From Athripsodes cinereus (lineage: Eukaryota; Arthropoda; Insecta; Trichoptera; Leptoceridae), in assembly GCA_947579605.1 (NCBI GenBank), contig OX388317.1:18309384-18373383 (forward strand): 64,000 nucleotides of DNA. The letters run 5' to 3'. The translations under genes and the position numbers were made by a program. Below, piece after piece: positions 10,147 to 21,665 of the stretch (within the stretch, counting starts at the first letter, position 1; each line of letters starts with the position of its first letter). The notes beneath the pieces were generated by a model that did no database searches, was not told where the DNA came from, and saw only the letters and a list, made by a program, of their open reading frames with translations.

Positions 10147-10445
10147 GGCCGGTGTGGCGCGGAGGTAATGCTCTTGTCTTTGAGTCACGAGGTCCCGGGT
10201 TCGATTCCCGGCCAGGGCAAAGTGAAGAATGACCTTTTTCAAATTGTCGTGGGTCTGGGTGTTACATGTATATGTGTGTAGTGCATTGTATATGTGTGTA
10301 TCGTCGCGTTAGTACCCATAATACAAGATTCATCTTAGTTTGGGACTAGCTCGATCTGTGTGAATTGTCTATGTATGTTATGTTATGTTATGTTATGTTT
10401 TATTTTTTTATTTTTTTTTATTTTTTTATTTTATAGTTTACGCCA
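10147..10445 (+). mobile_element. T1 tRNA-derived SINE, copy 1
   Basis: tRNA-like head with an A-box-like TGTGGCGCGGAGG (10153-) and B box GGTTCGATTCC at 10198-10208, in a cloverleaf-like GGCCGG...CCGGCC context. The body has AAAGTGAAGAATGACC, GGGTCTGGGTGTTAC, GCGTTAGTACCCATAATA and CTCGATCTGTGTGAATTG. It ends in (TATGT)n at about 10370-10400 and a T-rich run. The A and B boxes imply an internal RNA polymerase III promoter. Second copy at 11836; antisense third at 39570. Confidence 0.88.
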
Positions 10446-10800
10446 ACATACAGTTATTACAATACATAGGTAATATAAATAGATAAAAAAAATTGGCACA
10501 TAAACCAGCAAAGTTTGCTAACACATTACAAAATAAATCTTACCGAACATACTACAATGAAAGAAAAAAAAGAACATGATAATTTTAAAGAATCACTGCC
10601 GAGTCCGAAAACCCGCCAATCATGCGCATACATTATAAAGAAAACTTACATTAAGGGAAGGATTAGGGACAGAAACGGTTAGGAGAAAGGAAGACATCAA
10701 TAGAGCGGAGTACCCCTGCCTATGCCCGTCGAGACCCAGAATCTGTCAAAGATCTAGCAATCATCCTTTTAAAACTAGAAATGGACTCATGAAAAATATC
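10425..10800 (-). mobile_element. LINE 3'-end region (minus strand), pair of 46214-46330
   Basis: ACAGTTATTACAATACA ... AGATAAAAAAAATTGGC and ACATAAACCAGCAAA also occur at 46247-46315. Sequence up to ~10800 is less AT-rich (GAGTACCCCTGCCTATGCCC) and probably belongs to the same element's 3' UTR. No open frame. Confidence 0.5.
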
Positions 10801-11522
10801 CATGTCTACAATAATAAAGCATTATTGTAATTGTCACATGACCGGTGAACGAATGAACTTTGAAGATAATTAGTGCTGCACCTAGTGCACTATTTTGTAC
10901 TTCATCATTGACATAACAAAATCAACACATCAGTTTACATAAGAAAAAAATTTGATGATATGCAGTGAAGAAATAGAAAATATTACTGAAATAAAAAAAA
11001 AAACCAACTGTATCTATTTTCATCACCTGGTACCTACATCAGCACAGGGCTTTGTCCACGTGTGTCTACCGGCAATTCTGATTTTAACATTTGTGTATTA
11101 TAATCCTCAAAATCATTTTGTAATCCTGCTCAAATTGTATTGCTGAAAACTAAAGTGACGGCTGAAAATCGGATTATAATCCATAGATTCAATAAAATCC
11201 CACACCGTTCAACTGTAAATATTTTTGTGAATAATATAAATTTAATTCAAACAACATTCAAACAATATCGACTATTTGAACTATGTTTATCTCTGAATAA
11301 TTGTATTATACACTCGGCCTAAACTTATCTCAACCACAACACAAGCATTCTTCCTACTGTGAGAGTATTTCGGTTTGTATTTGAAACATATCGATGTGAA
11401 GAATGTGTAGCTGTCATATCGACATTTGTTTCATAATATCTTTAAATAAACAAATTTAATTCCTTAAAATAAAATAAATATAACTAACAGAAAAATTACC
11501 AAACCATTGGAGCTTGAGATGA
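10801..11522. other. AT-rich sequence, no gene seen
   Basis: Short open frames at 10952 and 11140 lack any recognisable domain. Confidence 0.4.
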
Positions 11523-11805
11523 AAATAAATTACTACTACTACTACTATACCATCACGGCATATCCCACAGGTGGGGTAGCCAGCAGACCAGCTGCATGTA
11601 AGAAACATGCAAGCTCTCCTCCTCGTGCCAATATAAAATCAAGACATTCAGGATGAGTGGCAAACTTCATCGCTGAATTTAAGATGTACAGTGTCTTAAT
11701 TTTTTCGAACACCTGCCTTTTACAGGACACTCGAAAACTTAAGGAGAAGAGTGGGAGACCAATTCTTTACCGGGTGCTCCACGGGATATTCTAAAATAAA
11801 TTACT
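11523..11805 (-). mobile_element. S-family SINE, full length with 13-bp target duplication
   Basis: AAAATAAATTACT is found at 11523-11535 and 11793-11805 on either side of the S unit. On the minus strand the unit starts CCGTGGAGCACCCGG (11784 downward) and ends in a (TAG)n tail at ~11531-11549. Eight bases lie between the CCGTGG start and the duplicate, either the true 5' end or untemplated bases. Flanking duplicates and a 3' simple-sequence tail are hallmarks of LINE-mediated retroposition. Confidence 0.9.
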
Positions 11806-11835
11806 GCTATAATCAAAACAAATGTACCAATTGAT

Positions 11836-12090
11836 GGCCGGTGTGGCACGGAGGTAACGCTCTTACTTTTGAGTCATGAGGTCCTGGGTTCGATTCCCGG
11901 CCAAGGTAAAGTGAAGAACGACCTATTTCAATTTCATTTTCCTGGGTTTGGGTGTTACCTACATGTAGGTACATGTGTTTAGTGTATTGTATATATGTGT
12001 ATTGTTGCGTTAGTACCCATAATATACGATTCGTCTTAGTTTGTGACTACCTCGATCTGTGTGAATTGTTTATGCTTGTTATTATTAATC
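11836..12090 (+). mobile_element. T1 tRNA-derived SINE, copy 2
   Basis: GGCCGGTGTGGCACGGAGG and B box GGTTCGATTCC (11888-11898), then AAAGTGAAGAACGACCT, GGGTTTGGGTGTTAC, GCGTTAGTACCCATAATATA and CTCGATCTGTGTGAATTG. Co-linear with copy 1 over ~240 bp. The tail is TTATTATTAAT rather than (TATGT)n. Confidence 0.88.
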
Positions 12091-12147
12091 TTCGTAAAAT
12101 TGGGCTCGTGGAAAGACATAGAGAGGATGACCTACTGTATTCATAAC

Positions 12148-12212
12148 ATGCAGTATATCTGCTGGCTACCCCACTTGCGAGAGATGCCGTAAAGGTGTAG
12201 ATAGATAGATAC
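12148..12212 (+). mobile_element. S-family SINE 3' end with (GATA)n tail
   Basis: CTGCTGGCTACCCCACTTGC, AGATGCCGTAAAGGTGTAG and (ATAG)n. The (GATA) tail resembles the tail of the LINE A copy at 28297-28312. Confidence 0.8.
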
Positions 12213-13020
12213 ATTCTTGATTCATCATCATCAACATTCGTCCATCAATGCTTCTTATGAGCACGAAATAAAATGAGTCTCCTCGATTTAGAATAAATTT
12301 GTATCAACAAAAGTACCTTACTATGATATTTTTGAAACTCTGATATATTTGTTAAAGAATTAGACCAATAAAAGTCACGTGATCTTTTCTATAGAGCTGT
12401 CAAATATTTGAGGGGCAATCAACTCTACTCGTGTTCCTACCTTTCTATGTTATGTTATGATAACTGATAGTAAGAGTGGTTTGGCGGTGGCTAAAGTCGT
12501 TCTTAGCAATATTTGCAGTTATTTATAATTCATTATTAATTTAATAATTAGATTAAAATAAAATTATGAATCAAATTTCATAATGCTAAGCGACTTTAAA
12601 CATAACAAAAGTGACAGATGACTGACAGCCACAAAAGCATTGTAAATAACAAGGTGACTTCCTTACATACCACGTTTCAGAGAAAGTGTCAGGATGGCGT
12701 TCCTTTGAAACACGTAGTATAACGTTGTTGAAAAGAGACACCGCCCCAACACCTCTCCAATCACGTGTTACGCTAAATTTTTTCATAAGACTTTGTAACC
12801 TTTGATGGAAAGCATTTTTTTCCTTGAAGTTGGACGGTTGAGTAAAAGTATGGTCAAGTTGGTAAAGTTTTTATTTTTGTTCGGTTATGTTGGTGAACCG
12901 CGTCCTTTAAATAATTTGCTGTGACGTCATTCCTAATTAGTCTAAGGTGTTTTCTTATAGTTGAAATGCACATTAAAAAATAGTAGTTTCACAAATGAAT
13001 AAACTATTAATATTCATCTT
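12213..13020. other. AT-rich sequence, no gene seen
   Basis: A slightly GC-richer stretch at 12590-12780 has no open frame of note; nothing recognised. Confidence 0.4.
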
Positions 13021-13120
13021 AATACCATCACGGCTACTTCCACAAGTGGTTTAGCCAGATACTTGGCTCATTTCTGGGTAAAAAAGGACACACCAGTTGC
13101 CCTTTCCATACCTTCCATAT
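13021..13120 (-). mobile_element. S-family SINE fragment
   Basis: TACCATCACGGCTACTTCCA, CAAGTGGTTTAGCCAG and GTTGCCCTTTCCATACC correspond to the 3' half of the S unit on the minus strand. Truncated and diverged. Confidence 0.65.
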
Positions 13121-13931
13121 TACTAACAATTTAAAAGGAAATTGACACAAGTAATTTAAAAAAGCAAGCTCTACGTAAGTCCAAAAAAAATGGAGTATTT
13201 AATTTGATGACGTAAGGTTAAATAAAAAAGGTACCAATATATTCTGAGATTTTTTTCATGAAAATAATATACCATGGCATTTCACCATATTTTAGAGAAA
13301 CTCATTTCGTTCTGTGTTCGTGTGTTTTTTTTCTGCCACACCATGCAGATTTCATATCTCCGTGTTTGGCAAAATAGTACAATGTATAATCAGTTATTCA
13401 TACGAAAACTTTTTTGGTAAGTACATACTATGTTACAGTAGAAAAATGTATAAAAAATAATAAAAGATAGCTGGTATTATGAAAAAAGATGTAGCGCAAC
13501 CACGAATTTGGACTGGCGTAGAGTCGAGCAATTATAAAAATTTCTGCTTATTTTAAGCTAACTATGGCTGCAACGTAACACTGCTTAATTGAATATAATA
13601 ATACACGGAGTAACTGTTCAATATACATGTAGTATGTACCTATATGTAGTATGTATTATTTAGATGCATCGTATATTGTTTCAGATTACGTACGCTTTGT
13701 ACTTAACTGCGTTCTGAATTGCTTTTATCCTAGAGAGTAATTTGCATATTTTAAAATATATCTGAGTGGTTCTTATAATGTGAAATTTAGAAAATAACAG
13801 TTTATGTACATAGAAAATAGCTAAGTATTATATTTTAGAATATATAGTCTGAAATACACTTTGAATTTGCATCAAATGTGGTGATTATAAAGGCGTCACA
13901 GAGAAGTTAAAAGTGAGGTTGAAATTGCCTT
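13121..13931. other. AT-rich sequence, no gene seen
   Basis: No credible coding frame or repeat boundary. Confidence 0.4.
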
Positions 13932-14122
13932 TCTTCTCCTTGGGCAATTATAAGTCCCACATGGTGGTGGGGTCTGCCTTTCTTGTCTTATTTCTCTACT
14001 TGGTTCTGTCAAGCGCATCCTCATGGGAAACTTCGCAGTTCTGCATGTCTTGTCTCAATACTTGACGCCATCTGCGCTTTGGCCTTCCTCTTAGTCTCTT
14101 GCCGGTAACCTCGATACATTGA
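13932..14122 (-). mobile_element. RTE-like LINE C-terminus fragment
   Basis: Minus-strand frame: EVTGKRLRGRPKRRWRQVL, DMQNCEVSHEDALDRTK, stop, RNKTRKADPTTMWD. The RGRPK.RW ... ALDR.KW ... RKADP order is the usual C-terminal signature of RTE-clade non-LTR elements (family knowledge). One in-frame stop replaces the expected W after DRTK. Short and dead. Confidence 0.75.
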
Positions 14123-14160
14123 ATTAGTATTATTGACAATTTCCATGCATTAAAATGAAT

Positions 14161-14268
14161 GAGGTTGTAACCTAATGATAGTAAAACTCTCTTTTACAAT
14201 CTATGTGACAAAAATTAGGTTGTAACCTAATCATAGTAAAACTCTCTTTTACAATCTATATAATCTAT
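14161..14268. repeat. Tandem duplication, 55-bp period, two units
   Basis: Two copies of AGGTTGTAACCTAATSATAG + TAAAACTCTCTTTTACAATC start at 14162 and 14217 and differ at very few positions. TAGGTTGTAACCTA at the second start is itself a small inverted repeat. Confidence 0.85.
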
Positions 14269-16317
14269 TTGTGTGATACCTACTGATACGAGTATATCGT
14301 TCTGGCGTAGTAATGAATGTCTGATTTTTTTCAATTTCCACGTGGAGAACTTTTAACTTATTTACATATATATAATAATTATTCAATATAATTACTCCTT
14401 AGAAAATTGGTGTGTAGTGAAAGTAAGAATACTTCATAAAATCTCTGAGCAATATTATTTTATTAGATTGAAATGTTCTAAGACACGTGTGGTAGAACTA
14501 ACAAAGGCAGATATTGAAATAAATAATTCTTAAGAGAAATTCTGGCGTCTACGAGAAGTACAACAATAAGCGTTACTAAAGCAATTAACGTATTCTCAGT
14601 ATTGAAAAAGGTACGGAATTTATTGATATCATAAAGAACGTCACGATCAAAAGGTAGAGAATATACGTTAGTGCAAGTGGCACGTACATACACCATTACT
14701 ATCCTCCCTATTATAAATTCCCTCTTGTATTGTTTGTTCTGATAACAACCGAATTGTCCCGGCTATACAAGAATATACGAGGTTTGTTCATACGCAGAAG
14801 CCACATAAAATTATCTCCTTTGCTGATACAACTATCATACGAATATGAAAGCAGGTACTTTAAAGCATTAATGGTCCCAACTACTTAACCCTGAATACTG
14901 CTGAAACATTACTATTATACAGACATTTTAGAGATTTTGTTCATTCCAAAAGGTGACTTTAAGTTAACATCAAAAGGCTCCTATCCCCAAAATAACCCTA
15001 AACAACTATTTAAGGAATCACAGGGTGGTAACAAATTAACCAATTTTGTAAGCTTACTTTTTTGCTTATCCTTGGACATTTTTATACATTACCGTTTTCT
15101 AAAAAATGTTTTTGTAGACGTGTTTATCTATATCCTAAAATAAATTATGACAATCAATAAAATATGACTACTTTAAATTGATTTTGTCTTCATATTTGAT
15201 TTGAAGTAGCAAATTAGTTTCTATAAATAAATTAAAACAAAATATTGTTCAGTAAACCAAGATAAAATCTTTGAATTATTTTGTACTGAATATCGAAGAT
15301 GACTGAAAACTCTGATATCGTACCAAAATATAAAAAGGGTTGAAAATTCATTATTTTGGGGTGTTTGGTTCAAGAGCATGTCTATCAGAAGTCTATAAGA
15401 CAGGTCATACACATACCTTATATATTTCCATGGCACACTCACTGCAGATTGTATGAATATTAAGCATAATAATGTTGCAACATTTCGCAATATTACAACG
15501 TAGTAGATTTTCATGATTTACTGAACCCACCTTGCCGTACATGGTATGTCTATAAAATAAATTGTAGTGAGCTTCATAAAATGATACACCCTCGCCAAAG
15601 AGAGAGAGTGAGTGAGATAGAGAGGGTCGGACATGGGGGGTCGAGTGAATTGAATTTAACAGAGTTTATGGGAGAAAACGACAGAGATACCATAATAATA
15701 ATGAAACAAGAAGAGAGAAGATGAGAGATATAGACACCAGAAAATTATTATGAGAGAAACTGATGAATAATAAAGTATTACAGTTTTGAAAACAATTTAA
15801 GTAATTAACTTATTATGTAAATAAATTACCTATTATTATTGCATTATTACACAACTTTATCGTTTTGAGTGTTGCTGTTGTTGGTGGAAGATATTTGTTG
15901 AAAACAGCTATAATTTTCTATTTATAAGGTGAAGGTGAATGTAAAACCAAATTTATTTAAACAGAATACAAAATTTTATGTTTTATTAATATTCGTTTTA
16001 TCAATACGTTGAGAAGGTACATAATTTAATGCTTACTCAATTTTGAAGATAAACCTTTTGAGATAGGATATTTAAAATTTTGATGGATGTTTTAATGTCA
16101 AGCAAATTCATCAAAGCTTATATTATGCATTCTATTTATGCTTCTCTGCACATTTTAAAATGTGTTTAGAATATTTACTATTTTTTATTGTTTTACCGGA
16201 TTTTGGGCCCAACGTGCAAACGACAAAACCAATCAGACATTTCGATTTGAGAACCTTATTTATGATTCCAAAAAATGGTTGGATCTATGGTTTAGATCAA
16301 CTGCTTCATCAACTGGT
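14269..16317. other. AT-rich sequence, no gene seen
   Basis: Open frames at 14478-14696, 14937-15143 and 15221-15514 have no recognisable domain. 15597-15640 is a purine-rich GAGAGAGTGAGTGAG stretch. Confidence 0.4.
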
Positions 16318-16324
16318 GAACCTT

Positions 16325-16475
16325 ATATCATGACAGTGAGAATGGCGAAATTTGGTGAACGCTGTCCATGTCCATGGACACCGAAATTGATCACTTAAAC
16401 CAGCCTAGATTCTTAAGCGTTGGGACGCCTTTCTCACTTCTTTCGATTAGATTTTGCACAATGTTACAGTATTAT
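16325..16475 (+). repeat. Dispersed repeat D, copy 2
   Basis: Co-linear with 6023-6172: GACAGTGAGAATGGCGAAAT, TTGGTGAACGCTG, TCCATGTCCATGGACACCG, CACTTAAACCAGCCTAGATT, CTTAAGCGTTGGGACGCC, TTTCTCACTTCTTTCGATTA. This copy keeps the GTCCATG/CATGGAC inverted core that is degraded in copy 1. Confidence 0.7.
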
Positions 16476-16621
16476 GTAGGTAAAGATGGTTCTCCAATCG
16501 AGATATCTAATCGATCTTACAATATATTATTTTTGAAATAAATTATCGATGATTAAATTTTTAAACTATGTAATGGATTAAAAAAAAATTATCAAATTTA
16601 TCTAGTTACGTAAGTTAAAAC

Positions 16622-16776
16622 AAGTGTTTCTTTCTACTTTAAATTATTGATTGCAAGAGAGACGTCTTTCGGCTAATTAGGTCATTATCAATCATTTATA
16701 GTGGAATGAGCAGATGAGAGTGACGTCTTTCGGCTTATTAGGTCAATACCAATTATTTATAGTAGAAAGAAACACT
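16622..16776. repeat. Inverted-repeat element with internal direct duplication
   Basis: AGTGTTTCTTTCTACTTTAA at the left (16624-) faces its near reverse complement TTATAGTAGAAAGAAACACT at the right (~16755-16775). Inside, GAGWGACGTCTTTCGGCT + AATTAGGTCA and ATTTATAGTRGAA occur twice, 61 bp apart (16657 and 16718). MITE-like; no target duplication seen. Confidence 0.55.
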
Positions 16777-16779
16777 GGT

Positions 16780-17825
16780 TACAATTTACCTATTATAATG
16801 GAATTCGACTTCGTGTGCACCGACACAATTAATAAATTTATACACACGTTCTGTATTAATAATATGCCCTTTAAATATAAGCAGATAACTATCAGTCACT
16901 CAAAATTCCTACAGGAAATTAATGACGCTGTTAGTTATATGGGTATGTGGAGGTGTGATGCCTCCGTAATAGATCTTGTGACTCCTACATGTAGCAACTT
17001 ATGGAAAGTTCCATAGTATTGTTGCATGTAGGAAGAATGAGTGAGGAGAGATTGGTTTTGCCAACCAGCGAGCCATTCTCGTTTGGTCGCTCACTCGCGG
17101 TGGTTTACTATTTTCGTTGTGTTCTTGTACTCACGCGTTCTAATATTTTATTCAACCAATTAATATACTCATTGAATTTGTAATAGTATAGAACTAAAAT
17201 TAGAGCATTAAATCGTATTGTGAAACATCAAACTGGTGGAAAAGCTTTTAATTGTAGCCTACTCATTTTCAGGTGAGAGAAATCTAGTAATTAACTTCCT
17301 TCTTAGAACTTGTCTTACACAAGTTCACCATATCCTCGCAGTAGGATATAGGTAACACATAAAATCGTTTCAGGTATATATATTATTAGTTTGTATGTAT
17401 TTTTTTAAATAAAAACATATTGGAAGATTGACTGCTGTATAGGTCTTTCACAAAAAGTTCCATTGACACTAAGTGCCTGTTAAATTCTAGATGTATTTTT
17501 ATGGATTACACCATTACATTTCACCATCATTAATCATACGAGAACCGAAACAGAGCAATCGGGAATGAAATGGTTTCATCGATATTATTAAATGTTACGT
17601 CGATAACAAATTAATTTCGATGAAAATAAAGGATATCTTATTTTGGAAAACCAATGTCTTTTTTCTACCTTTTAAAAATACTTGTGGCAATACTGAAATG
17701 AAGGCACAATAAACAGCATTCTTCCATTTTGAGAGTATCAATATGACTTCTCACGACATCTCTAAAGTTCTTGATGTATCTTTTTGTCCTTCAGAAACTC
17801 AACAATCTTATATTATATGTGTCCA
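16780..17825. other. AT-rich sequence, no gene seen
   Basis: Frames at 16714-17016 and 17001-17183 have no domain. 17520-17640 has no recognised repeat. Confidence 0.4.
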
Positions 17826-18052
17826 CTACCTTTTTTCTGAAAATTTTCGAGTGTCCTGTAAAAGACAGGTATTCGTTAACATCAAGTATTAAAATATTTA
17901 ACATCTTCAGTTGAGCGATGAGACCCGTCCATCCTGAATGTCTTAACATTTCTTGTTACGGGAAAACAACTTGCATATTTATTACAAGCAGTTGTTCCGC
18001 TGGCTACCCCACTAGTGGAAGATACCGTTTTGGGATAGGTGGGTAAATGTGT
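17826..18052 (+). mobile_element. S-family SINE, 5'-truncated
   Basis: TTTTCGAGTGTCCTGTAAAA, GACAGGTATTCGTTAACATC, TTGAGCGATGAGACCCGTCC, ATCCTGAATGTCTTAACATT, CCGCTGGCTACCCCACTAGT, ending GATACCGTTTTGGGATAGGT. The tail is weak. Confidence 0.82.
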
Positions 18053-18239
18053 CAATTATTGTTAGATTTTCTCAAAATAAGGAATATTTTATAAAGGTTG
18101 ACACAAGGTTACCTAAGCTTATTCAAAAACTAATTAGGTACCAATGTAAAAGATTAAATAAGTGAAATCAAAATTCGAAAATGTGCTATTTTGTTTTGTA
18201 TTCAAGTTACAATATCAAAGACGTAGATGTAGCCAAAAA

Positions 18240-18600
18240 GATTGGGCCGTTTTGGCCGGCTAGCCTCTCAGGCTGCCCATTAGAGCCTGGCTGTAAGGAC
18301 AGCGTTTTAGCTTAGTATAAATAAAAGTCCCCTGACTTCTAAACTTATAGTATTCTAGCAGTGAGTAGTGCCTTGTAGCGAGTATCTTCTCCAAGAGACA
18401 TCAAGGGCTGTAATCTAGGGGAAGATTTTGTCAGGGGGAGCCCGTTGGTTTTTTATTGCTTAGTTGAGTCTGGATAACATAGGATCTCATCTCTTTAAAC
18501 ATCCAGGAGAAAGTGGTGGGAGACCCTTAATGACTTCTTAATTATCCGTAGTTGAGGTGGGAGTCTTTGATATTCGTAATTACTATCGGGAGTTTATTTG
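18240..18600. other. Unclassified GC-richer block
   Basis: Less AT-rich than its surroundings, with TAGCTTAGTATAAATAAAAG (TATA-like) near 18310 and blocks such as AAGATTTTGTCAGGGGGAGC and AGAAAGTGGTGGGAGACCC. It could be a decayed LTR or retroposon body; no diagnostic ends were found. Confidence 0.3.
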
Positions 18601-18614
18601 ACTCTACTTACATT

Positions 18615-18643
18615 ATTCGTTGAAATTTTAAATTTCAACGAAT
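18615..18643. repeat. Perfect 14-bp inverted repeat, 1-nt spacer
   Basis: ATTCGTTGAAATTT and its exact reverse complement are separated by a single T. No following T-run suggests a terminator. Confidence 0.85.
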
Positions 18644-18954
18644 ACCTAACGTAAATTAAAATTTTCCTCTCTAACTGCGAATTTGTGACGGGGCATTTCA
18701 TAATCATTTCGCAAATGGGCTTATTTTTTTTCCAAAAATTATTATCGCGCTTAAAAATTCACTTATAATGATAGTTCCATTACTAAAGTAGGTACTAACA
18801 CTAATCAAACGCAATAATTTATAATTTTGTAAATCGATCAATCAGTTTTTTTTTTATTATTGTGAAAATTATATTGAATGATTTTGTTCGTGTTCCCAAT
18901 TACATCACGTAATTATTATTTCTGTATAAAAATTATGTATATATACTTAAGTGA

Positions 18955-19325
18955 TATAACGAATGTGTGATTTTGTAATTTGGGAATGCGAATATTTGTC
19001 GCCGACATTCGCCTGCGAATAGCGAATATTGACTTGCTTAAATTTCTACAATTGCTCAAACATTAAAAATTCTACCCCCCCGTCGCCGAATTTTCAAAAT
19101 GGTGTAGTAATTTAAAATATTTCAAAACTACTCGATTTTCTTAAAGAATATTTTATTGCAGTACCTTTTTCTACAATGTACTGGGTAAGTATCCGGTACT
19201 TTACCCGATAATCCGATACTTTATTAGCAAAATAATAATCGCAAAACATTAGCATATTTTTTTGCGAATACGAATGCGAATACTTTGAAACCTGCGAATA
19301 CGAATATTCATTACATCACTAATAA
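18955..19325. repeat. GCGAATA-rich repeat, possible decayed hAT element
   Basis: Multiple GCGAATA / CGAATATT / GCGAATACGAAT words at 18985-19035 and 19260-19310, ending ATTCATTACATCACTA (reverse complement TAGTGATGTAATGAAT). Similar AGTGATG...CGAATAT patches occur at 41640 and 50877. hAT-type transposons often have CAGTGRTG-like ends, so this may be a remnant; no matching left terminus was found. Confidence 0.4.
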
Positions 19326-20454
19326 GTATATATAATTAATATTTGCTTCTAGAATAAAATGGCTCTTTTTTTGTTAGTTTTAAGGTGTCATAAATTCGTA
19401 AACCGATACTTATAAATCTTTAGCAATAACGTATGCCACCCATCAATAATGTCGTATTTCTTGACATGAAAAAGACGACATACATGTTCATTTTATACAG
19501 TTAGTGCACTGGCTACTTCATTTCCATCTCATAACATAGATATGTTTGTATGAGAGATGGCGTAATAGTGTAAAATTTTGATGTTGTTGACCCAAGGTAC
19601 TTGTTGGAAGTCCATTTCAAGATAAATAAAAAAAAACAGTATGTAGTTTTTAAAACATACCTACTGTCTTTTTTTGTATTTATCGTTTAATAGTGTAGAT
19701 GACTTATCGTGGAGATAATATCAATTTTTGATTTGTCAGAAATCTTGTGATGGAAATGTGTGTGAACAATTTACTATACGTTGGTCTCATTATATTCATA
19801 GCTTTATGTACTTATCCTATTCAAATAACAAATGAGAAATGGGATAAAAAGAAGAGTTTAAAACTAATGGTTGCACTTGAAGGACAATAAAACAAATTGC
19901 CACACCACTAAAAGCTATGAAATTTCTCTGTATAATTTAAAGAAGTAACACAGTAGATATTATGTAGCGATACAAGTGGTAGGAGAAGTGGTACACATAG
20001 TTGTCGTTTTGTATGAGACAAACATGCACAGAAGCATTACGGCCACCTCCTGTGTAAGAATGCAATATGAAAATTTCTAAAATGGGAAGAAACGCCGCGA
20101 GAATATGGGATAGAAATAAAGTATCCGCTATGATAAACAGCACGTGAAATACGTTGAAAATTTAATATCTCTGAATACGCCGTATTTTTAAAAATATCAG
20201 GTGTAGTTAAAAAATTTCAACTTTGTCATAACCAGCCTAGTATCTGATATAGGTAACTATTGATATTCTTGTCAACAAATAGGCATAATTCACTCGGTAT
20301 TGGGTGCCTTGCCTCGAGGAAAAGAAAGAAAGAAAGAACCAGAGCTTCCTATCAAAGAGTTTGCATAATCTGCTGCATTTAAAATTGAAACTTTATTGTA
20401 AGGATTTTTGTATTTATATATTCACACAAAGTTCAATAAAAGTATGTTGGTGTT
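19326..20454. other. AT-rich sequence; weak S-like trace near 19500-19575
   Basis: GCACTGGCTACTTCATTT and GAGAGATGGCGTAATAGTGT at 19506-19574 could be a heavily decayed S 3' end carrying a small insertion. Otherwise nothing recognised. Confidence 0.3.
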
Positions 20455-20536
20455 TGAGTTCGTCGGTAGCCTGGAGGTAGAGTCTCGGCTTCGTGAACAG
20501 GGGGTCCGTGGTTCGATCTCAGGTGCCGGCTTCTTC
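20455..20536 (+). mobile_element. T2 tRNA-derived SINE head, copy 1
   Basis: TTCGTCGGTAGCCTGGAGGT (A-box like) and B box GGTTCGATCTC at 20510-20520. The same head is present antisense at 21775-21860, so it is a repeated SINE head rather than a single-copy tRNA gene. The body is truncated after GTGCCGGC. Confidence 0.8.
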
Positions 20537-21665
20537 TTAACAAATGAAATAGAAACAGACGATAAGAGGGTTAAATATTTTTCAGTAAGATCAATAAACT
20601 GTTATAATTATATATTTATTATTCACTGTAAATTGATATCGTGCAAGTAATATTACATAAGAATACAATCATATTATAGTGAAAAACAGAAAACAGAGTT
20701 TTTGTACTGTGAAAATATTAAATTTCAGAAATATTCAATGCATTTTTAGAGAAGTAAAGAATTTTAAAGGCAAACGGTCCTTTTAGAAAGAGATTGAAAT
20801 GTTTCGCACTGCTGGTGAACGTTAAAGATGCCGTAACTCGACTGAGAATTGGCTGCAATTGTTGTTACTGGTCTGGTGTGGTGACATTCACATTCTATTG
20901 CGGTGTTATACTTCTGTAAAAAATAGTAATATATTCGATAGTAAAATTCGGGGATTCCAATCAACCTTTATTTGATAATTAATTTTTACTGAGAATAATT
21001 GTGATTTCTGTCTTAATCGTTGTTTTTCCGCTTACTATTATAGTAAAAATTGTCCAGATAATATAAATAATAGTTAAATACTTGTCATGATTTACACTTT
21101 TAAATAGGGTTATTAATTATTTATATTTTTGTTTTGTACCTATATTGTTCGTACTCGTAATGTATTATAATGTGAAGTGTATTTTTGGCATTTAATAGAA
21201 TTTAAAAAAAAATGCATGGGAACTTTATGTCTCAATTTGCGCAAAATTGCTCAGAGTGAACGAACCTGGGATTCCTACCTTGTGATTTTTGTCTTCTTCG
21301 TTGTTTTTCCGCTTACTATCTAGTAAAAATTGTTTAGATAATATAAATAATAGTTCAATAATATTTTTCGATAAACTTTGTAGCATACAATAAATATGGA
21401 CGTTAAGAGTATTTTTATTCTACCTAGTTATGTATTTTTTCAGGTTATATCCTCAGTGGAATAAGAAAAGAGGACAGCATAAATGACGAGTCTTTTTTTT
21501 TGTTTCTATTTATTTTGTTTCTATTTATTTAAATAATTTAAAACATTAGTAAGCAAATTATTCATATTGTGACAGAAGTTAAGGAAAAAAATATATTGAT
21601 TTTAAATTGTAATGAATGATTTGTGATCTACCTAATTCTTCAAGGCACTGAAAGTAAATAAGGCA
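20537..21665. other. AT-rich sequence with a pair of direct repeats
   Basis: Between the two T2 heads there is no gene. It contains the duplicated segments given separately at 21001-21078 and 21283-21362. Confidence 0.45.
21001..21362 (+). repeat. Direct repeat of about 78 bp, copies 282 bp apart
   Basis: TGATTTYTGTCTTMWTCGTT + GTTTTTCCGCTTACTATNTA + GTAAAAATTGTYYAGATAAT + ATAAATAATAGTT occurs at 21001-21078 and 21283-21362 with few differences. This suggests a local duplication or two insertions of the same element. Confidence 0.85.

Noticed and set aside
10147..10220. Possible tRNA genes at the T1 and T2 heads (10147, 11836, 20455, 21790-21860)
   Set aside because: Each head is repeated with the same non-tRNA body, is imperfect as a cloverleaf, and ends in a simple-repeat or A-rich tail; they are SINE promoters.
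11545..11730. Open frame inside S SINEs (NSAM..ATHPECLDFILAR), also at 52410-52606
   Set aside because: The frame recurs because the repeat recurs; most other copies have stops and indels in it, and the unit is only ~265 bp. Coding function not supported.
15221..15514. 97-codon minus-strand open frame
   Set aside because: No domain, no codon bias distinct from flanks, very AT-rich.
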